A DNA stretch of 11,018 nt, from assembly GCA_904502075.1 (NCBI GenBank), contig CAJGDL010000051.1:1-11018 (forward strand). Direction: 5' to 3'. Source of the stretch: an uncultured Alistipes sp. GTDB lineage: Bacteria > Bacteroidota > Bacteroidia > Bacteroidales > Rikenellaceae. The notes under the pieces are model-generated. The model saw only the letters and a program-made list of their open reading frames with translations, had not been told where the DNA came from and searched no databases. The position numbers were made by a program, and so were the translations under genes. This document shows, piece by piece, positions 6,170 through 11,018 of this stretch. Each line of letters starts with the position of its first letter. The first letter of the stretch is position 1.

Positions 6170-7083
6170 AAACCGATTTTCAAAAGATCCGCGAACTGCG
6201 CCCCTACTTGGGCGACCCTCCCGCCATGGCCGCCGGAGGGGCCGGAAAACAAGGCTACTTATACCTCGGTTTCGAATGCAACAACGAAGGAAAGACTTTG
6301 TTGCGCCATTGGGAACGCCGCGCCCCGATGATCGTACAACAGGCCCTCTACTTCGACGAACGCCTCCCCTCGATGGCCTGTGTCTATATGCTCTCGGCCG
6401 GCGGCCCGCAAGTGGATGGCGACCGCTACCGTTGCGAGGTGCATGCCGGAGCCCAAAGCGAGGTACACCTCTCGACGGGAGCCGCCACCAAGGTTGCGAC
6501 CATGCACTACAACTTTGCCTCCTCGGAGCAGCATTTCAGGCTCGACGACGGAGCCTACATGGAGTACCTGCCCGAACCGGTGATCCCGGCCCGCGGAGCC
6601 CGGCTTTGGAGCCAGACGGAACTTACGATTGCCCCCTCGGCCACCCTCTTCTATGGGGAGTGTTACCTCTCGGGGCGACACCACCACCTCGAAGAGCGAT
6701 TTCAATACGACCTACTCTCGCTCAACCTGCGGGCACAGCGACCCTCCGGAGAGGAGTTGTTTTGCGAGAAAATTCTGCTCGAACCCGCGCGGCACACCCC
6801 CACGGGATTGGGGGTGATGGGTCGGTATGAACTCTTTGCCACGGCCCTGATCCTGACGCCTCCCCCACAACGCGAGGCAATCCTAAAACGGGTACGGGAG
6901 CTGATTGGCTTTCGGTCGGAGTGGGCTCTCGGGATCCTCCGCCTACCCTCCGATGCGGGGCTCGTCTGCCGCATCCTAAGCCGGCAGAGCGACGAAGCCA
7001 AGAGGCTACTGCGCACCCTCTGCTCGGCCACGCGCGAGGTGATAAAGGGGGTTCCGATGCCCGAGGAGTTTCCCTGGCGATAG
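6166..7083 (+). CDS. ureD: Urease accessory protein UreD (UreH)
   Basis: UreD is the scaffold that binds the urease apoprotein and recruits UreF and UreG; a tunnel through it is thought to pass nickel to UreC. The product is 305 residues starting from GTG 6166, which overlaps the ureG stop by 4 bp. Recognisable parts are PMIVQQALYFDERLPSMACVYMLSAGGPQVDGDRY (about residues 54-88, matching the family PLxVQRPFYPE...GGxVxGD pattern), HLSTGAATKV (101-110), YLPEPVIPARGARLWSQTELTIAPSATLFYGE (134-165), and a C-terminal domain with the family's LGxxRxPSDAGLVCRILS-like stretch (about 257-272). It is the last accessory gene. The ABCEFGD order puts ureD at the end, unlike enterobacteria, where it comes first. 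Confidence 0.94.
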   Translation: MKTDFQKIRELRPYLGDPPAMAAGGAGKQGYLYLGFECNNEGKTLLRHWERRAPMIVQQALYFDERLPSMACVYMLSAGGPQVDGDRYRCEVHAGAQSEVHLSTGAATKVATMHYNFASSEQHFRLDDGAYMEYLPEPVIPARGARLWSQTELTIAPSATLFYGECYLSGRHHHLEERFQYDLLSLNLRAQRPSGEELFCEKILLEPARHTPTGLGVMGRYELFATALILTPPPQREAILKRVRELIGFRSEWALGILRLPSDAGLVCRILSRQSDEAKRLLRTLCSATREVIKGVPMPEEFPWR

Positions 7084-7132
7084 CCACCAAGTCGCCATCA
7101 ACACAAAACGTAAAACTAAAAGACGTATCTCT

Positions 7133-8158
7133 ATGGAAAACAATCTTTCAACTGAAAATTCCCTGCGGGGAATGATCTGTGGCACCGGCCAGGTGATGTT
7201 TCAACAAAACCTCTGGTGCAGTCTGCTCTTTTTGATCGGTATCTTTTGGGGAGCCTGGGCCGAGGGGCGGATCTCGGTGGCCTGGGGCGGCTTGGTAGGA
7301 CTCATCGTCTCCTACCTCACGGGGCGTATCTTGGGGCTCAAAGCCGAAGAGGGAGAGCAGGGCTTGTGGGGCTTCAACGGTGTTTTGGTCGGCTGCGCAA
7401 TCATGACCTTTCTGAGGAGTACTCCGCTGACCTGGTGCATCCTCATCGTGGGGGCCGCCCACACGGTCTGGCTGCGCGAAGGGTTGAACCGCATCATGGC
7501 CAAATGGAAAGTAAACTCAATGACCATGCCCTTTGTCCTGACCACCTGGATGCTCTTGCTTGCCGCACGCGGACTGAACGGGCTTCCGATCGAGGGGCTT
7601 TCTTCCCCGATGTTCCCCCACGCCGCAACGGCCCACATCGCCACCGGACCGCTCCACCTGCTCCTCTATTGGTTGCGCGGCATCGGCCAAGTCTTTCTGA
7701 TCGACTCCTGGATCACGGGACTCTTCTTTTTGGCGGGTTTGATTGCCGCAAACGGCTGGTCGGCCTTCTGGGCCGCCTTCGCTTCGGCCCTCTCGCTCGC
7801 AGTGGCCCTGCTTTTCGATGCCCCGGGCATGGGGATCAGCGAAGGACTCTACGGCTTCAGCCCCGTCTTGACGGGTATTGCCTTGGGGTCGATCTTCTAC
7901 CACCCCTCGTGGCGCTCGGCGCTATGGGCCGTTGTCGGCATTGTGATCACCCTCTTTGCTCAGGCGGCCACCAACTCGCTGCTCGCCCCATTGGGTCTAC
8001 CCTCGCTCACCGCCCCCTTCTGTTTCGTTACCTGGGTCTTCCTGCTCCCGATGTTTTCGCTCGAGAAGCACCCCTTCTCCAAAAAGAGAGAGACCCCCAG
8101 CCACGAGGCCGACCACTCGGATTGGAACCCCTCCCGCAAGCCCCACCTCAAAAGATAA
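7133..8158 (+). CDS. Urea transporter (UT family, SLC14-like channel)
   Basis: A trimeric inner-membrane urea channel that would feed the adjacent urease. The 341-residue product is strongly hydrophobic (about ten membrane segments) and shows the family's internal duplication: LRGMICGTGQVMFQ (11-24) matched by LRGIGQVFLID (181-191), GLWGFNGVLVG (77-87) by GLYGFSPVLTG (238-248), and NSMTMPFVLTTW (128-139) by LPSLTAPFCFVTW (289-301). The last of these is the UT signature. A charged, His-containing cytoplasmic tail of about 30 residues ends the protein. The ATG lies 49 bp after ureD with an A-rich leader and no visible promoter, so it is probably the last gene of the urease transcript. It is not an AmiS/UreI-type channel or an ABC-type urea importer. 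Family names such as utp or yut are used elsewhere; I assign no symbol. Confidence 0.92.
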   Translation: MENNLSTENSLRGMICGTGQVMFQQNLWCSLLFLIGIFWGAWAEGRISVAWGGLVGLIVSYLTGRILGLKAEEGEQGLWGFNGVLVGCAIMTFLRSTPLTWCILIVGAAHTVWLREGLNRIMAKWKVNSMTMPFVLTTWMLLLAARGLNGLPIEGLSSPMFPHAATAHIATGPLHLLLYWLRGIGQVFLIDSWITGLFFLAGLIAANGWSAFWAAFASALSLAVALLFDAPGMGISEGLYGFSPVLTGIALGSIFYHPSWRSALWAVVGIVITLFAQAATNSLLAPLGLPSLTAPFCFVTWVFLLPMFSLEKHPFSKKRETPSHEADHSDWNPSRKPHLKR

Positions 8159-8183
8159 TAGGCCTGCATGGAACCCTGATATA

Positions 8184-8213
8184 AAGCCCACCGGAGATTG
8201 GTCCGGTGGGCTT
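8184..8213 (+). terminator. Perfect inverted repeat, likely end of the urease/urea-transporter transcript
   Basis: AAGCCCACCGGA (8184-8195), a 6-nt loop GATTGG, and the exact complement TCCGGTGGGCTT (8202-8213) form a 12-bp GC-rich stem, 25 bp after the urea transporter stop. The flanking A and T pairs are part of the stem, but there is no long T run directly after it, so it is not a textbook intrinsic terminator. Its position, and the promoter just downstream, support a transcription end. Confidence 0.75.
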
Positions 8214-8225
8214 GTCGGGTATAAA

Positions 8226-8257
8226 TTTGCGTATTCGCGTTTTTTTTATTAGTTTTG
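8226..8257 (+). promoter_or_regulatory. Bacteroidota promoter for the OPT transporter gene
   Basis: TTTG (8226-8229) as the -33 element, a 20-bp spacer, and TAGTTTTG (8250-8257), an exact TAnnTTTG -7 box. The predicted transcription start is near 8264, giving a leader of about 50 nt that is A-rich toward the ATG at 8315. The -33 element is itself the end of a second exact -7 match, TAAATTTG (8222-8229), so two staggered promoters are possible. Confidence 0.72.
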
Positions 8258-8314
8258 TAAGTTAGAAAGCCCCTGCTTCGAAAACAAACAATACTAACAA
8301 TAAAAACAAAGGAC

Positions 8315-10327
8315 ATGGAAAACCAAAAAACGCAAAACTCCCTGCCGGAAAACGCCTATCGCGAGCTCAAAGCCGGTGAAGAGTACAAACCCATGATGCC
8401 CGACACCCCCGCACCGGTGGAGGTAACCCCCTACTCGGTGGGTATGGGCATCCTGATGGCCGTGATCTTCTCGGCCGCCGCCGCCTTCCTCGGCTTGAAG
8501 GTGGGTCAGGTCTTCGAGGCCGCCATTCCGATTGCCATCATCGCCGTCGGCGTGGGTTCGATCCTGGGCAAGAAGAACATGCTGGGCCAAAATGTGATCA
8601 TTCAGTCGATCGGAGCCTCGTCGGGCGTGATCGTGGCCGGAGCCATCTTCACCCTGCCGGCTCTCTACATCCTGGGGCTCGAGGCTCAATTCTATCAGGT
8701 CTTCCTCTCGTCGCTCCTGGGCGGTGTGTTGGGTATCGTCCTGATGATCCCCTTCCGTAAGTATTTCGTCAAGGAGATGCACGGCAAGTACCCCTTCCCG
8801 GAGGCTACGGCCACTACCGAGGTACTCGTATCGGGTGAGAAGGGTGGCAACCAAGCCAAACTGCTGGCCGTGGCCGGTCTTGTGGGAGGTCTCTACGACT
8901 TCGTGGTGGGCACCTTCGGTTTCTGGACCGATTCTATCTCCACGCGCATCTCGCAGTGGGGCGTAGCCTTGGCCGAGAAACACAAGGTAGTCTTTGGTCT
9001 GAACACCTCGGCCGCCGTATTGGGTCTGGGTTACATCATCGGACTGAAGTATGCCGTCATCATCACCGCTGGTTCGTGCCTCGTTTGGTTCTTCATCGTA
9101 CCGCTCGTAGGCTCGCTGGCCGAGTCGATCGACCCCTCGACGCTCGTCGCCTCGTTGGGCGTTACGGCCAACCACATCCTCGAGAACCCCTCGCAGATCC
9201 TCACCCCCGAGAATCTCTACCAGTACATTGGTCGTCCGATCGGTATCGGCGGCATCGCCATGGCCGGTCTGATCGGTATCGTGCGCCAGGCCGGCATCAT
9301 CAAGTCGGCCCTCGGATTGGCCGTATCGGAGCTCGGAGGCAAGAAGACGGAGAGCGCCACGGAGGTACGCACGCAGCGTGATCTCTCGATGAAGTTGATC
9401 CTCTCGGTGCTCTGCGCCGCCCTGATCACCACCTTCATCTTCTTCCAATTTGGTGTGCTTAACAACTGGGGACAGTCGATCGTGGCCATTCTGATCGTCT
9501 TTGTGATCGCCTTCCTCTTTACGACCGTAGCGGCTAACGCCATCGCCATCGTGGGCTCGAACCCCGTATCGGGCATGACGCTTATGACGCTGATTCTCTC
9601 GTCGCTGGTCTTGGTAAGCGTGGGTCTGACGGGCAAGAGTGGCATGACGGCCGCCCTGATCATCGGTGGCGTGGTCTGCACCGCCCTCTCGATGGCCGGA
9701 GGCTTCATCACCGACCTCAAGATCGGTTACTGGCTCGGCACCTCGCCCCGCAAGCAGGAGGGTTGGAAGTTCCTCGGCACAGCCATCTCGGCCGCCACGG
9801 TAGCAGGCGTGATCCTGGTACTCAATGCCGCCTATGGCTTTGACACGGCCAACAACCCCGAGGCCCTGGTGGCTCCGCAAGCCAATGCCATGGCGGCCGT
9901 GATCCAGCCCCTGATGACGGGCGGACAGACCCCCTGGGCCCTCTACTTCATCGGCGCCGCCCTGGCCCTCGTCCTAACGGCCATCGGTATCCCTGCCTTG
10001 GCTTTCGCCCTGGGTATGTTTATCCCGATGCACCTGAACGCCCCGCTGGTTGTGGGTGGTTTGGTTTCGTGGTTCGTATCGGGTCGCTCGAAGGATCAGG
10101 AGCTCAACAAGGCCCGCACGGATCGCGGTACGCTGATCGCCTCGGGATTCATCGCCGGCGGTGCCCTGATGGGCGTGGTTAGCGCCGTGCTGAAGTTTGC
10201 CGGCGTGGATTGGCGCCTGGCTGAGTGGGCTTCGTCGAATGCCGCCGAGTGGTGCGGTGTAGCGGCCTACCTCTGCCTGATCGGCTACTTCATCTGCCAC
10301 ACCATGAAGGCCAAAAAGGAGGAGTAA
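8315..10327 (+). CDS. OPT-family transporter (putative oligopeptide uptake)
   Basis: An integral membrane protein of 670 residues with roughly 14-16 hydrophobic segments, recognisable as an OPT (oligopeptide transporter) family member. Bacterial OPT proteins are proton-coupled carriers of small peptides, and related branches move metal chelates; the exact substrate cannot be read from the sequence. Family marks include GLKVGQVFEAAIP (60-72) in the first membrane segments, LGQNVIIQSIGASSGVIVAGAIFTLPAL (about 90-117), and HGKYPFPEATATTEVL (156-171), the typical OPT loop. The N-terminal 35 residues are polar and cytoplasmic, and the protein ends in a short KAKKEE tail. It has its own promoter after the hairpin at 8184-8213, so it is a separate unit from the urease operon. 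Position before pepT suggests peptides as substrate; this is inference from context. Confidence 0.9.
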   Translation: MENQKTQNSLPENAYRELKAGEEYKPMMPDTPAPVEVTPYSVGMGILMAVIFSAAAAFLGLKVGQVFEAAIPIAIIAVGVGSILGKKNMLGQNVIIQSIGASSGVIVAGAIFTLPALYILGLEAQFYQVFLSSLLGGVLGIVLMIPFRKYFVKEMHGKYPFPEATATTEVLVSGEKGGNQAKLLAVAGLVGGLYDFVVGTFGFWTDSISTRISQWGVALAEKHKVVFGLNTSAAVLGLGYIIGLKYAVIITAGSCLVWFFIVPLVGSLAESIDPSTLVASLGVTANHILENPSQILTPENLYQYIGRPIGIGGIAMAGLIGIVRQAGIIKSALGLAVSELGGKKTESATEVRTQRDLSMKLILSVLCAALITTFIFFQFGVLNNWGQSIVAILIVFVIAFLFTTVAANAIAIVGSNPVSGMTLMTLILSSLVLVSVGLTGKSGMTAALIIGGVVCTALSMAGGFITDLKIGYWLGTSPRKQEGWKFLGTAISAATVAGVILVLNAAYGFDTANNPEALVAPQANAMAAVIQPLMTGGQTPWALYFIGAALALVLTAIGIPALAFALGMFIPMHLNAPLVVGGLVSWFVSGRSKDQELNKARTDRGTLIASGFIAGGALMGVVSAVLKFAGVDWRLAEWASSNAAEWCGVAAYLCLIGYFICHTMKAKKEE

Positions 10328-10334
10328 CTTTTTT

Positions 10335-10397
10335 AAATTCAAAATTCAGAATTCAAAATTCAGAATTCAGAGTTGAAAATTAAAAATTCAAAATTTA
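10335..10397. repeat. Heptanucleotide tandem repeat in the pepT leader
   Basis: Nine contiguous 7-base units: AAATTCA at 10335, 10342, 10356 and 10384; GAATTCA at 10349 and 10363; and three variants, GAGTTGA (10370), AAATTAA (10377) and AAATTTA (10391). The array fills almost the entire OPT-pepT gap and ends exactly 5 nt before the pepT ATG. Such short heptamer arrays resemble the short tandem repeats known from cyanobacterial intergenic regions, but here they lie at a start codon. No promoter box is visible in the gap. Confidence 0.9.
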
Positions 10398-10402
10398 AGA
10401 AT

Positions 10403-11018
10403 ATGCAACTAATCGATAGATTCCTGAAATATGTTTCGTTCGACACGCAGTCGGACGAGAACAGCGAAACCTACCCCTCAACCGAGAAGCAAAAGGTGCT
10501 TCTCAACTACCTGAAGGAGGAGATGGAGAGTTTGGGACTGACCGAGGTCACGATGGACGAGTATGGCTATGTGATGGGTACAATTCCCGCCTCCGAGGGG
10601 TATGAAAATGCCCCCGTGATTGGCTTCATCGCCCACGTCGACACGGCTCCCGACATGAGCGGCAAGGATGTAAAACCCCGTATCGTGGAGGATTACGACG
10701 GAGGCGATCTGATTCTCAACGGCCAACTCACGATGAAGGTTTCGGACTTCCCCGAACTCTCGTTCTTCAAGGGTCACACGCTCATTCACACCGACGGCAC
10801 CACCCTGTTGGGAGCCGACGATAAGGCCGGTGTGGCCGAGATCATGTCGGCCGCCGAGTACCTGATGAGCCACCCCGAGCACAAGCACGGCAAGATCCGC
10901 ATCGGCTTCACGCCCGATGAGGAGATTGGTCGCGGCGTGGACTATTTCAATGTCGAAAAATTCGGGGCCGACTTCGCCTACACGATGGACGGTGGCTTCG
11001 AGGGCGAGTTGGAGTACG
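10403..11018 (+). CDS. pepT: Peptidase T, tripeptide aminopeptidase (partial, C-terminus outside window)
   Basis: A cytoplasmic dizinc M20B metallopeptidase that removes the N-terminal residue from tripeptides. The first 205 codons are present and open to the window edge; full-length family members are about 405-410 residues. The zinc and catalytic residues fall at the same numbers as in the Salmonella enzyme: His78 and Asp80 in AHVDTAPD, Asp140 in LLGADDKAG, Glu173 and Glu174 in TPDEEIGRG, and Asp196 in TMDGG. The N-terminus MQLIDRFLKYVSFDTQSDENS is typical of PepT. The dimerisation domain and last zinc ligand lie beyond the window. It is downstream of the OPT transporter on the same strand, 75 bp away, with only heptamer repeats between, so the two may share a transcript: peptides imported, then trimmed to amino acids. 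Confidence 0.96.
   Translation, partial: MQLIDRFLKYVSFDTQSDENSETYPSTEKQKVLLNYLKEEMESLGLTEVTMDEYGYVMGTIPASEGYENAPVIGFIAHVDTAPDMSGKDVKPRIVEDYDGGDLILNGQLTMKVSDFPELSFFKGHTLIHTDGTTLLGADDKAGVAEIMSAAEYLMSHPEHKHGKIRIGFTPDEEIGRGVDYFNVEKFGADFAYTMDGGFEGELEY

Noticed and set aside
7216..8184. Plus-strand open frame overlapping the urea transporter in another frame
   Set aside because: Its product is Arg/Pro/Gly-rich without domains, whereas the other frame encodes the full UT signature duplication.
8294..9880. Very long minus-strand open frame (528 codons) inside the OPT gene
   Set aside because: It lies antisense to a clear membrane transporter; its product is an Asp/Gly/His-rich low-complexity chain typical of GC-rich codon-bias shadows.
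10313..10333. Possible terminator after the OPT gene (AAAAAG with CTTTTT)
   Set aside because: The stem is six AT-rich pairs with a 9-nt loop containing the stop codon; too weak to stop transcription and likely chance.
10335..10397. CRISPR array
   Set aside because: The units are 7 bases long, contiguous and without spacers, so this is a simple tandem repeat.

Overview
The window is about 11 kb of ordinary, moderately GC-rich chromosomal DNA from a member of the Bacteroidota, most likely a Bacteroidales species (an Alistipes/Rikenellaceae-like genome would fit the base composition, but this is an inference). The clues are a eukaryote-like single-chain glycyl-tRNA synthetase, TAnnTTTG -7 promoter boxes, A-rich leaders instead of clear Shine-Dalgarno sequences, and a Bacteroidota-style OPT transporter.

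Layout: (1) Bases 1-960, minus strand: the N-terminal 320 codons of glycyl-tRNA synthetase, running off the left edge. (2) Bases 961-1167: divergent intergenic region with the glyS -7 box. (3) Bases 1168-1548, plus strand: fluC/crcB, a fluoride channel. (4) Bases 1610-7083: a complete urease operon in the order ureA-ureB-ureC-ureE-ureF-ureG-ureD (three structural subunits, then four nickel-insertion accessory proteins). Most junctions are tight (1 to 23 bp overlaps, or gaps of 2-3 bp); the exception is a 112-bp gap before ureG. (5) Bases 7133-8158: a UT-family urea channel that completes the urea-use module. (6) Bases 8184-8213: a perfect 12-bp-stem hairpin, a likely terminator, followed at once by a good Bacteroidota promoter. 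(7) Bases 8315-10327: an OPT-family (oligopeptide) transporter. (8) Bases 10403-11018: the N-terminal 205 codons of pepT (tripeptide aminopeptidase), running off the right edge.

Function: urea would enter through the UT channel and be hydrolysed by UreABC to ammonia and carbon dioxide; UreE, UreF, UreG and UreD load nickel into UreC. All catalytic and nickel-binding residues of UreC are present, so the enzyme should be active. No nickel transporter is seen. OPT and PepT form a plausible second module for peptide uptake and cleavage, so the region as a whole serves nitrogen acquisition.

I found no evidence of a wholly new system. The best non-textbook signals are the heptanucleotide tandem repeats in three intergenic regions (two of them end exactly 5 nt before a start codon), the fluoride channel placed directly before urease (a fluoride-sensitive enzyme), a Cys/His-bearing C-terminal extension on UreB, and the overlapping promoter/terminator arrangement before the OPT gene.
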